Shown here in pieces: positions 36,026 through 45,456 of a stretch of 64,000 nt of DNA. The notes under the pieces were generated by a model. That model ran no database searches and was not told the DNA's origin. It saw only the letters and a program-made list of their open reading frames with translations. The stretch comes from Ectopseudomonas mendocina (GTDB lineage Bacteria; Pseudomonadota; Gammaproteobacteria; Pseudomonadales; Pseudomonadaceae). The translations under genes and the position numbers were made by a program. Numbering within the stretch: position 1 is the stretch's first letter; each line of letters begins with the position of its first letter. The stretch lies in NCBI RefSeq assembly GCF_007049795.1, contig NZ_SCFY01000011.1, forward strand, positions 124,001-188,000. Reading direction: 5' to 3'.

Positions 36026-37861
36026 TTACTCCACCCCGACGAATCCTCCGGTCTGGTGCTGCCACAGGCGTGCATACAGGCCGCCCTGGGCAATCAGCTC
36101 GGCGTGGGTGCCGGTTTCGATGACCTGGCCTTGGTCGATCACGACAAGGCGATCCATCCGTGCGATGGTCGACAGGCGGTGAGCGATGGCGATCACCGTT
36201 TTGCCTTCCATCAGGCTGTCCAGGCTTTCCTGAATGGCCGCTTCCACTTCCGAATCCAGTGCCGAGGTGGCTTCGTCCAGCACCAGGATCGGCGCGTCCT
36301 TGAGCAGCACGCGGGCGATGGCGATGCGCTGGCGCTGACCGCCGGACAGCTTCACGCCGCGTTCACCGACCTGCGCATCCATGCCACGGCCGCCTTGGCT
36401 GTCGTCGAGGGTGGGGATGAAGGCGTCGGCGCGGGCCTTGCGTACCGCCTCCCACAGCTCCTCGTCGCTGGCTGCGGGCTTTCCGTAACGCAGGTTGTCG
36501 CGGATCGAGCGGTGCAGCAGCGAGGTGTCCTGGGTCACCACGCCGATGTTGGCGCGCAGGTTCTCCTGGGTCACCGTGGCGATATCCTGATCGTCGATCA
36601 GGATGCGGCCGCTTTCCAGGTCATAGAGGCGTAGCAGCAGGTTGACCAGGGTCGACTTGCCGGCGCCGGACGGGCCGACCAGGCCGATCTTCTCGCCGGG
36701 GCGAATATCGATGCTGAGGCCGGCGATCACGCCGCCGCGCTTACCGTAGTGGAAGTGGATGTCGTCGAAGCGCACGCTGCCCTGCTGCACCTGGATCGGC
36801 TTGGCGTCGGTGCGGTCGAGTACCTGGCGTGGCTGCACGATGCTCTGCATGCCGTCCTGCACGGTGCCGACGTTCTCGAAGATGCCGTTGACCACCCACA
36901 TGATCCATTCGGCCATGTTGTTGATGCGGATCACCAGGCCCAGCGCCAGGGCGATGGCGCCGGTGGTGATCAGCGATTGGCTCCACAGCCACAGGGCCAG
37001 CGCACCGGTGCCGACGATCAGCACGCCATTGAGGCAGGTGATGAGAAAGTCCAGCGCAGTGATGGTGCGTGACTGCAGGCGGAACTTGTCGAGCAGGTCC
37101 TGCATGGCTTCACGGGCGTAGCTTTCCTCTTCCTGAGAGTGGGCGAACAGTTTGAGCGTGGCGATGTTGCTGTAGCCATCGACGACCCGGCCCATGACTT
37201 TCGAGCGCGCCGAGGAGGCGGCGGCCGAGCGCGCCTTGATGCGCGGCACGAAGTACCACAGCGCCGCGCTGTAACCGACGATCCACAACGCCAGCGGCAC
37301 CACCAGGCGCAGATCGGCGGCGGCGAACAGGTACAGCGCGCTGCCGGCATAGACCAGCACATGCCACAGTGCGTCGATCACCTGCATCGCCGAGTCGCGT
37401 AGCGAGGGGCCGGTCTGCATCACGCGCTGGGCAATACGCCCGGCGAAGTCGTTCTGGAAGAAGCTCAGGCTCTGCTTGAGTACGTAGCGATGGTTCTGCC
37501 AGCGAATCAGGTTGGTCAGGCCCGGATTGACCGCCTGGTGGGTGAGCAGATTGTGCAGGCCGAACACCACGGGGCGGATGACCAGCGCCACCAGTAGCAT
37601 CCACAGCAGCTCGTTCTGGTGCTCGCTGAAGAAGCTGCTGGCATCCGTGCTGGCTTGGGCCATGTCGATCAACTGGCCGAGGAAGGCGAACAGCGCGACC
37701 TCGATCAGGGCAGCGAAGAAGCCGATCACCAGCACGGCCAGCATCAGCGGCCACACCTGTTTCAGGTAGTGACCGTAGAAGCGCAGCATGCCGGCGGGCG
37801 GTGCGATGTCAGGGCTGGGTTTGAAGACGTCGATCAGGGATTCGAAGCGGCGAAACAACAT
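36026..37861 (-). CDS. ABC exporter, fused permease and ATPase
   Basis: A 611-residue half-transporter. Six membrane helices in the N-terminal half (about 30-345) are followed by a nucleotide-binding domain with Walker A GPSGAGKST (about 405), signature LSGGQRQRIA (about 510), Walker B ILVLDEATSALD (about 530) and the H-loop IAHRLSTIA (about 563). It is of the MsbA/multidrug type and works as a dimer exporting lipids, drugs or peptides; the cargo is unknown. No partner permease or membrane-fusion protein is adjacent. Confidence 0.9.
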   Translation of the reverse strand: MLFRRFESLIDVFKPSPDIAPPAGMLRFYGHYLKQVWPLMLAVLVIGFFAALIEVALFAFLGQLIDMAQASTDASSFFSEHQNELLWMLLVALVIRPVVFGLHNLLTHQAVNPGLTNLIRWQNHRYVLKQSLSFFQNDFAGRIAQRVMQTGPSLRDSAMQVIDALWHVLVYAGSALYLFAAADLRLVVPLALWIVGYSAALWYFVPRIKARSAAASSARSKVMGRVVDGYSNIATLKLFAHSQEEESYAREAMQDLLDKFRLQSRTITALDFLITCLNGVLIVGTGALALWLWSQSLITTGAIALALGLVIRINNMAEWIMWVVNGIFENVGTVQDGMQSIVQPRQVLDRTDAKPIQVQQGSVRFDDIHFHYGKRGGVIAGLSIDIRPGEKIGLVGPSGAGKSTLVNLLLRLYDLESGRILIDDQDIATVTQENLRANIGVVTQDTSLLHRSIRDNLRYGKPAASDEELWEAVRKARADAFIPTLDDSQGGRGMDAQVGERGVKLSGGQRQRIAIARVLLKDAPILVLDEATSALDSEVEAAIQESLDSLMEGKTVIAIAHRLSTIARMDRLVVIDQGQVIETGTHAELIAQGGLYARLWQHQTGGFVGVE

Positions 37862-37906
37862 TGCAGGCGTCCTGCCTCGGCAGAGGGAACGCCGATAGTA
37901 ACGCCG

Positions 37907-38971
37907 TTACTGCAAGCGAGTCTCAGTTAAAAGCGGTTTCTGCAGCTCTCCGGCCCAGGCCAGCAATGGAATCTCCAGCTGCGGTTGCCAGATGCGTTTG
38001 AACAGCAGTGCCAGGTGTTCGACCTCGCCGCGTTCGAAGGGCAGTCGGTCGATGCGTTCATGCACCTGCCATTGGCCGTCCTGCAGGTGGGCAAAGTCGA
38101 AGCGGAAAGGATGAAAACCGGTCATGCCCAGGCGCAGGTCGGTGACGATCAGTCGGTCGCCGACCTGGTCGTAGCGCAGCACGCCGCCGGTGAACCACTC
38201 CAGCCGCTGGTGCATGGGCGAGGCCGTCAACTGCTCGCGCAGGTGCGTGCCGCGCGGCAGGCGTTGCAGTTGCGGTGGCTGGTCGTCGAACCAGCCGACC
38301 AGGGCTTCGTGATAGTCCTCGCCATCGAGCACGATGACGCGCCACAGCAGCGTATTGAGTGGCGTCGGTGTGGTGAACAGCTGTTCGGCCTGGATGCCCT
38401 GACGCGCCAGCTCGCGCTCCACGCGCTGCTCGGCCATGAATTTGCCGGCCAGGCTGAAACCGATGTACAGCGTCGAGACCGCCAGCGCCACGGCCGGTAC
38501 GCGCCAACTCTGCTCGCGCAACCCAGTGAACAGGCTGATCAGCACCGCTGCAATCAGCGGCAGGGTGTACAGCGGGTCGATGATGAACAGGCTCGACCAG
38601 GCCGTGGGCGTTGGCATCAGCGGCCAGAACAGCTGGGTGCCGTAGCTTGTGAAAGCGTCCAGCAGTGGGTGAGTGATCAGCACCAGCCACAGCGTCAGCA
38701 ATAAACGATTGGCCGAGTAACCCGGGTGAGGGCGAAAGCGCCTGGCCAGCCAGGTCAGCAGCAGGGCAAAGCCGCTGAGAACGAACAGCGAGTGGCTGAA
38801 ACCGCGGTGGTAGGTCATGTTGGCCACGGCATCGCCGTATTCCATGACCACATCCAGGTCGGGAACGGTGGCGAGCATCGCGCCGTAAAGCAGCGCCTTG
38901 CGCCCCTGCCAGCGGCCGAGCAACGCGCCCTGGATGCTGGCGCCGAGTACCGCCTGGGTTATGGAGTCCAT
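37907..38971 (-). CDS. YdjM-like inner-membrane protein (metal-dependent hydrolase family)
   Basis: A 354-residue protein beginning MDSITQAVLGASIQGALLGR. The conserved segment VPDLDVVMEYGDAVANMTYHRGFSHSL (about 36-62) has the Asp/His pattern that defines the YdjM/DUF457 family, usually annotated as membrane-bound metal-dependent hydrolase. About five membrane helices occupy the first 175 residues, followed by a soluble C-terminal domain. In E. coli ydjM is SOS-induced; no LexA box was recognised here. Function unknown. It lies on the minus strand, just upstream of the ABC exporter gene. Confidence 0.82.
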   Translation of the reverse strand: MDSITQAVLGASIQGALLGRWQGRKALLYGAMLATVPDLDVVMEYGDAVANMTYHRGFSHSLFVLSGFALLLTWLARRFRPHPGYSANRLLLTLWLVLITHPLLDAFTSYGTQLFWPLMPTPTAWSSLFIIDPLYTLPLIAAVLISLFTGLREQSWRVPAVALAVSTLYIGFSLAGKFMAEQRVERELARQGIQAEQLFTTPTPLNTLLWRVIVLDGEDYHEALVGWFDDQPPQLQRLPRGTHLREQLTASPMHQRLEWFTGGVLRYDQVGDRLIVTDLRLGMTGFHPFRFDFAHLQDGQWQVHERIDRLPFERGEVEHLALLFKRIWQPQLEIPLLAWAGELQKPLLTETRLQ

Positions 38972-39096
38972 CGAGTGCTTCCGAAAAAAGACAGGCCGCT
39001 ACGTTAGCCGAGCCACCGCGCGAATGCCGTGGGGAAATTTCAAGCAAAGATTACAGCTATGGCAGGTATCCTGATGGTCATGCTTTCCAAGAACTC

Positions 39097-39516
39097 ATGG
39101 CCATGCTGATCGTCTCCAACAGTGTTCACCTTCCCGATGAAGAAATCGAACTGACCGCCATCCGCGCCCAGGGCGCCGGTGGGCAGAACGTCAACAAGGT
39201 GTCCAGTGCCGTGCACCTGCGTTTCGACAGTCAGGCCTCGTCGTTGCCGCCGTTCTACAAGGAGCGTCTGCTGACGCTTGCCGATAGTCGTATCACCGCC
39301 GACGGGGTGGTGATCATCAAGGCGCAGCAGTACCGCACCCAGGAGCAGAATCGCGCCGACGCCCTCGAGCGTCTTGCCGAGTTGATTCGCAGTGCCGGCA
39401 AGGTGGAAAAGAAACGCCGCCCGACCAAACCGACCCTAGGCTCGAAGAAGCGTCGCCTGGACGGCAAGAGCAAGCGCGGCGCGATCAAGGCGGGGCGGGG
39501 CAAGGTGGATTTTTAG
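39097..39516 (+). CDS. arfB: Alternative ribosome-rescue factor ArfB (YaeJ)
   Basis: A 139-residue peptidyl-tRNA hydrolase that frees ribosomes stalled on truncated mRNAs. The catalytic loop GAGGQNVNKV (GGQ at 28-30) matches class I release factors. The tail from about 105 is very basic (KKRRPTKPTLGSKKRRL) and enters the empty mRNA channel. The start is ATG 39097, with another ATG at 39103. It is divergent from the YdjM-like gene and followed by a dispersed repeat. Confidence 0.92.
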   Translation: MAMLIVSNSVHLPDEEIELTAIRAQGAGGQNVNKVSSAVHLRFDSQASSLPPFYKERLLTLADSRITADGVVIIKAQQYRTQEQNRADALERLAELIRSAGKVEKKRRPTKPTLGSKKRRLDGKSKRGAIKAGRGKVDF

Positions 39517-39535
39517 AGGATAACGGCGGCCTCAC

Positions 39536-39594
39536 GTAGGGTGCGCCATGCGCACCTGAATGATGATGGCTTGGGCGGCCCCGCGACACCCTAC
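39536..39594. repeat. Dispersed repeat, GTAGGGTGCGCC family
   Basis: It starts GTAGGGTGCGCCATGCGCAC and ends GGGCGGCCCCGCGACACCCTAC. It shares both ends with the copy at 57018-57068. The terminal CTA supplies the mgsA stop codon on the minus strand. Confidence 0.75.
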
Positions 39595-40055
39595 CCGCGA
39601 GCCGCCAGATAAGCCTGATAGTCGGGAATACGATACTCGTGCTGTTGCTCCAGCAGGCTGCTGCTGAGCATGTAGTCGGCACTGCTCTCGTTGCACGCTA
39701 CCGGGATGTTCCACACCGCCGCCACACGCAGCAGGGCCTTGATGTCCGGGTCGTGTGGCTGTGGTTCGAAGGGGTCCCAGAAGAACACCAGCATGTCCAC
39801 GCGTTGCTCGGCGATGCGCGCGCCGATCTGCTGGTCGCCACCCAGCGGTCCGCTGATCATGCTCTCCACCGGCAGATCCAGACGTTTGCTCAGAAGCAGG
39901 CCGGTGGTGCCGGTAGCCAGCAGCTCATGGCGCGCCAGCTTGTCGCGCTGACGCTCGCACCAGTCCAGCAGAAAGCCCTTGCAGTGGTCGTGCGCCACCA
40001 GGGCGATACGCTTGCGCGCCGGCAATTGGGCATGAGTGAAGCTGATACGGCTCAT
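39591..40055 (-). CDS. mgsA: Methylglyoxal synthase
   Basis: A 154-residue enzyme converting dihydroxyacetone phosphate to methylglyoxal and phosphate, a bypass relieving sugar-phosphate stress. It shows the family pattern KRIALVAHDHCKGFLLDWC (about 14-32), TGTTGLLL (about 46-53), SGPLGGDQQIGARIAE (about 65-80) and DPFEPQPHDPDIKALLRVA (about 91-109), with the catalytic Asp and His. The start at MSRISFTHA has GGAGG upstream. It lies downstream of gap on the same strand (13-base gap), linking two triose-phosphate enzymes. Its stop lies inside a dispersed repeat. Confidence 0.93.
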   Translation of the reverse strand: MSRISFTHAQLPARKRIALVAHDHCKGFLLDWCERQRDKLARHELLATGTTGLLLSKRLDLPVESMISGPLGGDQQIGARIAEQRVDMLVFFWDPFEPQPHDPDIKALLRVAAVWNIPVACNESSADYMLSSSLLEQQHEYRIPDYQAYLAARG

Positions 40056-40068
40056 CGAGCCTCCTCGT

Positions 40069-41070
40069 TCAGTGCAAGCGGGCCAGGACCAGGCAGTTGT
40101 CCAGCATGCGGTTGGAGAAGCCCCACTCGTTGTCATACCAGGCCATGACCTTGAGCAGCTTGCCGCTGAGCTTGGTGTGGTTGGCATCGAAGATCGATGA
40201 CAGCGGGTTGTGGTTGAAGTCGCAGGACACCAGCGGCAGCGCGTTGTAGCCCAGCACCTGAGACCTCTCGCTGGCAGCCTTGAGCAGGGCGTTGACTTCC
40301 TCGGCGGTGGTCTCGCGCTTGACCTGCAGGGTCAGGTCGACCAGCGAGACGTTGATCACCGGCACTCGAACCGCCATGCCGGTGAGTTTTCCAGCCAGCT
40401 CCGGCAGCACCAGACCGACGGCTTCGGCGGCACCGGTCTTGGTCGGGATCATTGATTGGGTCGCCGAGCGCGCGCGGTACAGGTCGCTGTGGTAAACGTC
40501 GGACAGGTTCTGATCATTGGTGTAGGCGTGGATGGTGGTCATCAGCCCCTGCTCGATGCCCAGCTCGCGGTGCAGCACCTGCGCCACCGGCGCCAGACAG
40601 TTGGTGGTGCAGGATGCATTGGAGATGATCTGCATGTCAGGCGTCAGCACCTGCTCGTTGACGCCATACACCACGGTGGCGTCGGCGCCCTTGGCCGGTG
40701 CGGAGATCAGCACCTTGCGCGCTCCGGCGGCGAGGTGCGCGGCGGCTTTGTCCCGTTCGGTGAACAGCCCGGTGCATTCCAGCACCACATCGACCTGATG
40801 GGTTTTCCAGGGCAGCTCTGCCGGGTTGCGAATGGCGCTGACGGCGATGCGATCACCCTTGATCCACAGGCTTTCGCCGTCGACTTTAACTTCTTCAGGG
40901 AAATGGCCGTGGACGCTGTCATATTGCAGCAGGTGGGCATTGATCGCGCTGTCGCCCAGGTCGTTGATGGCCACGACCTGCAGGTGCTGGCGATAATTCT
41001 GGGTATAGAGTGCGCGTAGCACGTTGCGACCGATGCGGCCGAAGCCATTGATGGCGATTCGTAGTGTCAT
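40069..41070 (-). CDS. gap: Glyceraldehyde-3-phosphate dehydrogenase, type I
   Basis: A 333-residue glycolytic enzyme oxidising glyceraldehyde-3-phosphate to 1,3-bisphosphoglycerate with NAD. Seen are the N-terminal Rossmann motif [14 protein letters not shown] (about 7-20), the active site [13 protein letters not shown] (catalytic Cys about 152) and the C-terminal [14 protein letters not shown]. It is divergent from edd with two HexR-type sites between them, as expected in Pseudomonas, where gap works with the Entner-Doudoroff route. mgsA follows on the same strand. Confidence 0.96.
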   Translation of the reverse strand: MTLRIAINGFGRIGRNVLRALYTQNYRQHLQVVAINDLGDSAINAHLLQYDSVHGHFPEEVKVDGESLWIKGDRIAVSAIRNPAELPWKTHQVDVVLECTGLFTERDKAAAHLAAGARKVLISAPAKGADATVVYGVNEQVLTPDMQIISNASCTTNCLAPVAQVLHRELGIEQGLMTTIHAYTNDQNLSDVYHSDLYRARSATQSMIPTKTGAAEAVGLVLPELAGKLTGMAVRVPVINVSLVDLTLQVKRETTAEEVNALLKAASERSQVLGYNALPLVSCDFNHNPLSSIFDANHTKLSGKLLKVMAWYDNEWGFSNRMLDNCLVLARLH

Positions 41071-41091
41071 GGTGAGGGTCTCGTCAATTTG

Positions 41092-41106
41092 TTGTTGTAA
41101 TTACAA
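41092..41106. promoter_or_regulatory. Candidate HexR operator (gap side)
   Basis: TTGTTGTAATTACAA is an exact TTGT-N7-ACAA, the HexR consensus described in P. putida, 22 bases upstream of the gap start codon. It also contains the palindrome TTGTAATTACAA. Confidence 0.7.
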
Positions 41107-41153
41107 GATTATTCCCATTGCTATAGAAATCAAGCCCGCTGAGTGGCAGTATT

Positions 41154-41168
41154 TTGTTATAAATACGA
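41154..41168. promoter_or_regulatory. Candidate HexR operator (edd side)
   Basis: TTGTTATAAATACGA fits TTGT-N7-ACAA with one mismatch and lies 33 bases before the edd start. HexR releases DNA when it binds 2-keto-3-deoxy-6-phosphogluconate, so gap and edd would be induced together by glucose-derived metabolites. hexR itself is outside the window. Confidence 0.55.
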
Positions 41169-41200
41169 ACAGACGCTAGAAGCTAGCCTGGAGATTCCCC

Positions 41201-43024
41201 ATGCACCCCCGCGTTGTTGAAGTTACCGAACGTCTTGTCGAGCGCAGCCGCGCCACGCGCCAGCGCTACCTGGAGATGATCCGTGCCGCCGCCAGCGAAG
41301 GGCCGCAGCGTGGCAAGCTGCAGTGCGCCAACTTCGCTCACGGCGTCGCCGGTTGCAGCGGTGACGACAAGCAGACCCTGCGCCTGATGGATGCCGCCAA
41401 CGTGGCCATCGTTTCTGCTTACAACGACATGTTGTCGGCGCACCAGCCCTACGAGACCTTTCCCGAACATATCAAGCAGGCTCTGCGCGACCTGGGTTCG
41501 GTAGGCCAGTTCGCCGGTGGCGTACCGGCCATGTGCGATGGTGTGACGCAGGGCGAGCCGGGCATGGAACTGGGCATTGCCAGTCGTGAGGTGATTGCCA
41601 TGTCCACCGCGGTGGCGCTGTCGCACAACATGTTCGACGCCGCGTTGTATCTGGGCGTGTGCGACAAGATCGTGCCGGGCCTGGTGATGGGCGCGCTGCG
41701 TTTTGGTCATCTGCCGTCGATGTTCGTGCCGGCCGGGCCGATGACCTCGGGCCTGTCCAACAAGGAGAAGGCCGACGTGCGTCAGCGTTACGCCGAAGGC
41801 AAGGCGACCCGCGACGAGCTGCTGGCGGCGGAAATGGCCGCCTATCACGGGCCGGGCACCTGTACCTTCTACGGTACGGCCAATACCAATCAACTGCTGA
41901 TGGAGGTGATGGGCCTGCATCTGCCGGGCGCATCCTTCATCAATCCGGGCACACCTTTGCGTGATGCACTGACCCGCGAGGCTGCTCAGCAGGTCACGCG
42001 CCTGACCAGGCAGAGCGGCCAGTTCATGCCCATCGGCGAGATCGTCGACGAGCGCTGCCTGGTCAACTCTATCGTTGCTCTGCATGCCACCGGCGGCTCC
42101 ACCAACCATACCCTGCACATGCCGGCCATCGCCCGCGCTGCCGGCATTCTGCTGACCTGGCAGGACATGGCCGATCTGTCCGAAGTGGTGCCGACCCTGG
42201 CCCACGTCTATCCCAATGGCAAGGCCGACATCAATCACTTCCAGGCTGCCGGCGGCATGGCCTTCCTGATTCGCGAGCTGCTCGACGCCGGGTTGCTGCA
42301 TGAAGAGGTCAATACCGTGGCCGGGCGCGGTCTGTCGCGCTACACCCGTGAACCCTTCCTCGAGGACGGCAAGCTGGTCTGGCGCGACGGGCCGACCGAG
42401 AGCCTGGAGGAAAGTGTGCTGCGCCCCGTGGCGCGACCGTTCTCGGCAGAAGGCGGCCTGCGCCTGATGCAGGGCAATCTCGGTCGTGGGGTGATGAAGG
42501 TGTCCGCGGTGGCGCCCGAGCATCAGGTGGTGGAGGCGCCGGCGCTGGTGTTCGAGGATCAGCTGGATCTGGTCGAAGCGTTCAAGGCCGGTAAGCTGGA
42601 GCGCGATTTCGTCGCTGTGGTGCGTTTTCAGGGGCCGCGCAGCAACGGTATGCCGGAGCTACACAAGATGACGCCATACCTGGGCGTGCTGCAGGATCGC
42701 GGTTTCAAGGTGGCGCTGGTCACTGATGGGCGCATGTCCGGCGCCTCAGGCAAGATCCCTGCGGCCATACATGTCTGTCCAGAATCCTTCGATGGCGGGC
42801 CGCTGGCGCGGGTGCGCGATGGCGATCTGATTCGCGTCGATGGTCAGAACGGTGAACTGCTGCTGCGGGTCGACGAAGCGGAGTTCGCCTCGCGCCAGCC
42901 GGCGGCGCGACCTGCTCCGGCCAGTGGTTGTGGGCGCGAGCTGTTCGCCTTCATGCGCCACAACTTCAGCACGGCGGAGCAGGGCGCCAGTGCCTTTACC
43001 GAGAGCCTCGAATCGCTGGCCTGA
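41201..43024 (+). CDS. edd: 6-Phosphogluconate dehydratase Edd
   Basis: A 607-residue iron-sulfur dehydratase that makes 2-keto-3-deoxy-6-phosphogluconate, the first committed step of the Entner-Doudoroff pathway. Typical segments are [23 protein letters not shown] (about 46-68), [15 protein letters not shown] (about 108-122), [20 protein letters not shown] (about 218-237) and [18 protein letters not shown] (about 507-524), the last belonging to the IlvD/Edd family signature. It is divergent from gap. The usual glk and two-component genes do not follow; rdgC does. Confidence 0.96.
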   Translation: MHPRVVEVTERLVERSRATRQRYLEMIRAAASEGPQRGKLQCANFAHGVAGCSGDDKQTLRLMDAANVAIVSAYNDMLSAHQPYETFPEHIKQALRDLGSVGQFAGGVPAMCDGVTQGEPGMELGIASREVIAMSTAVALSHNMFDAALYLGVCDKIVPGLVMGALRFGHLPSMFVPAGPMTSGLSNKEKADVRQRYAEGKATRDELLAAEMAAYHGPGTCTFYGTANTNQLLMEVMGLHLPGASFINPGTPLRDALTREAAQQVTRLTRQSGQFMPIGEIVDERCLVNSIVALHATGGSTNHTLHMPAIARAAGILLTWQDMADLSEVVPTLAHVYPNGKADINHFQAAGGMAFLIRELLDAGLLHEEVNTVAGRGLSRYTREPFLEDGKLVWRDGPTESLEESVLRPVARPFSAEGGLRLMQGNLGRGVMKVSAVAPEHQVVEAPALVFEDQLDLVEAFKAGKLERDFVAVVRFQGPRSNGMPELHKMTPYLGVLQDRGFKVALVTDGRMSGASGKIPAAIHVCPESFDGGPLARVRDGDLIRVDGQNGELLLRVDEAEFASRQPAARPAPASGCGRELFAFMRHNFSTAEQGASAFTESLESLA

Positions 43025-43027
43025 GCA

Positions 43028-43109
43028 AGGGTGGACAACGCGAAGCTTGTCCACCGACGGGCCGCGCGGTGGATGAAAAAGTCGTCAGCTGCGCGCCCCG
43101 ATCCACCCT
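43028..43109. repeat. Palindromic intergenic repeat between edd and rdgC
   Basis: AGGGTGGA (43028-43035) is the inverse of TCCACCCT (43102-43109), and internal GTCCACC / GGTGGAT copies add further pairing. The convergent edd and rdgC genes have no other terminator visible. Confidence 0.55.
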
Positions 43110-43117
43110 GCGGGGCA

Positions 43118-44038
43118 TCAGATCCCCTGCGGAATCTCTTCGCCGCCCAGCGCGGTGAACAGCTCCGGCAGGAACTCCACCAGGGTCATCATCATCAGGA
43201 TGAAGCTGGCGTCCTGCTGAGCCAGGGCGTCGTCACCGCCGTCCTGTTCGGCCTGTTCCTGCAGCACGTCTTCGAAGCGCAGGCGCTTGATGGTCAGCTT
43301 GTCGTCGAGCACGAAGGACAGCTTGTCCTGCCAGGCCAGCGACAGTTGGGTGACCTGCTTGCCAGTGGATAGGTGCAGCTGGATTTCCTCGCTGGTCAGA
43401 TCCTGGCGCTTGCAGCGCACCACGCCGCCATCTTCATGAGTGTCACGCAGTTCGCACTCGTCGAGGACGAAGAAACCTTCGGCGGCGCTCTGGTTCTTCA
43501 GCCAGTCGGTGAGGGTGGCGGTCGGCGCGATCTTCACCGACAGCGGGCGCACCGGTAGCGAGCCGATGGCCTCACGCATGGTGGAAAGCAGGTCTTCAGC
43601 CTTCTTGGCACTGGCGCTGTCGACCAGGATCAGGCCCTGTTTCGGCGCGATGGCGGCGAAGGTACCGGATTTACGGATGAAGGCGCGCGGCAGGAAGGTC
43701 TGGACGATCTCGTCTTTGATCTGGTCGCGCTCTTTCTTGTACACCTTGCGCATCTGGGTGTTTTCGATCTCGTCGACCTTCTCCTTCAGCGCATCACGCA
43801 CTACCGAACCCGGCAGGATGCGTTCTTCCTTGCGTGCACCGATCAGCAGGAAATCGCCGCTGACATGCACCAGCGGGGCATCGGCGCCTTTGCCAAAGGG
43901 AGCGGTGAAGCCGTAGGTGGTCAGCTCCTGGCTGGCGCAGGGACGTGCCGGTTTGCTGGACAGTGCGGTCTCCAGCGCTTCGGCGTCGAAAGGAATGTCC
44001 TGGGTGAGGCGGTAAACCAGCAGGTTGCGAAACCACAT
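43118..44038 (-). CDS. rdgC: Recombination-associated protein RdgC
   Basis: A 306-residue DNA-binding protein that forms ring dimers around duplex DNA and restrains RecA. The N-terminus [17 protein letters not shown] and the C-terminal [26 protein letters not shown] are characteristic. The start at 44038 gives the standard N-terminus; an ATG six codons earlier is possible. It is monocistronic on the minus strand, converging with edd. Confidence 0.95.
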   Translation of the reverse strand: MWFRNLLVYRLTQDIPFDAEALETALSSKPARPCASQELTTYGFTAPFGKGADAPLVHVSGDFLLIGARKEERILPGSVVRDALKEKVDEIENTQMRKVYKKERDQIKDEIVQTFLPRAFIRKSGTFAAIAPKQGLILVDSASAKKAEDLLSTMREAIGSLPVRPLSVKIAPTATLTDWLKNQSAAEGFFVLDECELRDTHEDGGVVRCKRQDLTSEEIQLHLSTGKQVTQLSLAWQDKLSFVLDDKLTIKRLRFEDVLQEQAEQDGGDDALAQQDASFILMMMTLVEFLPELFTALGGEEIPQGI

Positions 44039-44284
44039 GAGCGGGTGATTCTCCATTGATGATGAAGTCGCAGGGTGGCGCCATCCTTAGGCTCTCTCGA
44101 GCCGGCGCGCAGCGACGGATGAAGGTGGCGGGCCATCAACAGGATCATGATCGGTCCGCCGGCACAGAGCGCGCATTATTCTCCGCTGGCGTGCTCAGGC
44201 CAACCCTGACAATGAGCCACTGAGGAAATTCGCTGGTCTCGCCTAAGTTCTTGCTGCGCCGGTAAATTTTTTTGCGAAGAGGGC

Positions 44285-44313
44285 TTGCCAAGGCCCGGAT
44301 CGCTCTCTAGAAT
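44285..44313 (+). promoter_or_regulatory. Promoter of the tRNA-Val / tRNA-Asp pair
   Basis: TTGCCA (44285-44290), exactly 17 bases, TAGAAT (44308-44313), then the GC-rich discriminator GCGCCCC. It lies 21 bases before tRNA-Val, a sound sigma-70 stable-RNA promoter. Confidence 0.7.
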
Positions 44314-44334
44314 GCGCCCCACTTCGAGAGTGAA

Positions 44335-44410
44335 GGGTGATTAGCTCAGCCGGGAGAGCATCTGCCTTACAAGCAGAGGGTCGGCGGTTCGATCCCGTCA
44401 TCACCCACCA
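44335..44410 (+). tRNA. tRNA-Val (anticodon TAC)
   Basis: A 76-nt cloverleaf. The acceptor GGGTGAT pairs with ATCACCC, the anticodon loop CTTACAA gives TAC, the T-loop is GGTTCGATCCC, and CCA is encoded. Confidence 0.97.
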
Positions 44411-44425
44411 ATCTCGCAGTTACGC

Positions 44426-44502
44426 GCAGCGGTAGTTCAGTCGGTTAGAATACCGGCCTGTCACGCCGGGGGTCGCGGGTTCGAGTCCCGTCCGCTGCGC
44501 CA
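44426..44502 (+). tRNA. tRNA-Asp (anticodon GTC)
   Basis: A 77-nt cloverleaf. The acceptor GCAGCGG pairs with CCGCTGC, the discriminator is G, the anticodon loop CTGTCAC gives GTC, and CCA is encoded. It lies 15 bases after tRNA-Val and is probably cut from the same transcript. Confidence 0.97.
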
Positions 44503-44689
44503 TTCTTCTCCTCGCTTCATCCCCTCCTGTGACAACTCTTCGGCATCCGCTGAAATCTTCGAAAAAATCCTTTGTTTGCTTGAACTTATGCGCATTGCTC
44601 GGCTCCTATGCCGTAGCCAGTGATCGCGGCGTACTGCTAAGCTCGCGCTTTCACACGACGGCCTTCGGGCGCATCTACAAGGAACAAGC

Positions 44690-45409
44690 ATGAAACAGCA
44701 TCGTTTGGCGGCAGCAGTCGCTCTGGTGGGCCTGGTGCTTGCCGGTTGCGATTCGCAAACCAGCGAAGTCGAACTCAAGAGCCCGGCGCAAAAAGCCTCT
44801 TACGGCATCGGCCTGAACATGGGTCGTAGTCTGTCCGAGGAAGGCATGGACGATCTGGATTCCAAGGCCGTCGCTCAGGGTATCGAGGACGCGCTGGCGA
44901 AGAAGGAGCCGCGCATCAAGGACGAAGAGATGGTCGAGGCCTTCTCCTTCCTGCAGAACCGTGCTGAAGAGCGCATGACTGCGCTGAACAAGGAAGCCGC
45001 TGAAGCCGGCAAGAAATTCCTTGAAGAGAACGGCAAGCGCGAAGGTGTTGTCACCACCGCTTCTGGCCTGCAGTACGAAGTAGTCAAGAAAACCGACGGT
45101 GCCCAGCCGAAGGAAAGCGACGTAGTGACCGTTCACTACGAAGGCAAACTGACCGACGGCAGCGTGTTCGATAGTTCCGTTGCTCGTGGCAGCCCCATCG
45201 ACCTGCCGGTCGGCGGCGTGATCCCGGGTTGGGTCGAGGGTCTGCAACTGATGCATGTTGGCGAGAAGTACAAACTGTACATCCCCAGCGAGCTGGCCTA
45301 CGGCGAGCAGAGTCCGTCTCCAGCCATCCCGGCCAACTCGGTACTGGTATTTGATCTGGAACTGATCGGCATCAAGGATCAGGCCGCCGCCGAGCCGACC
45401 GAGCAGTAA
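44690..45409 (+). CDS. FKBP-type peptidyl-prolyl isomerase, lipoprotein
   Basis: A 239-residue Mip/FkpA/FklB-type isomerase. A signal peptide ends in a lipobox (VLAGC, Cys20), so it is probably lipid-anchored in the envelope. Residues about 28-115 form the helical dimerisation arm, and about 118-228 the FKBP domain (VVTVHYEGKLTDGSVFDSSV at about 145; VIPGWVEGLQLMHVGEKYKL at about 181). It catalyses prolyl isomerisation in periplasmic proteins. It follows two tRNA genes after 187 bases and ends in a strong terminator. Confidence 0.92.
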   Translation: MKQHRLAAAVALVGLVLAGCDSQTSEVELKSPAQKASYGIGLNMGRSLSEEGMDDLDSKAVAQGIEDALAKKEPRIKDEEMVEAFSFLQNRAEERMTALNKEAAEAGKKFLEENGKREGVVTTASGLQYEVVKKTDGAQPKESDVVTVHYEGKLTDGSVFDSSVARGSPIDLPVGGVIPGWVEGLQLMHVGEKYKLYIPSELAYGEQSPSPAIPANSVLVFDLELIGIKDQAAAEPTEQ

Positions 45410-45426
45410 CACTCGGTACTGGTGTA

Positions 45427-45456
45427 CAACGCCCCGTCTTGACGGGGCGTTGTCGT
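45427..45456 (+). terminator. Rho-independent terminator of the FKBP gene
   Basis: A perfect 12-bp stem CAACGCCCCGTC / GACGGGGCGTTG with a two-base TT loop, followed by TCGTTT. Confidence 0.75.

Noticed and set aside
41183..42523. 446-codon minus-strand frame across edd
   Set aside because: Antisense shadow of edd; His/Gln-rich nonsense composition and no family features.
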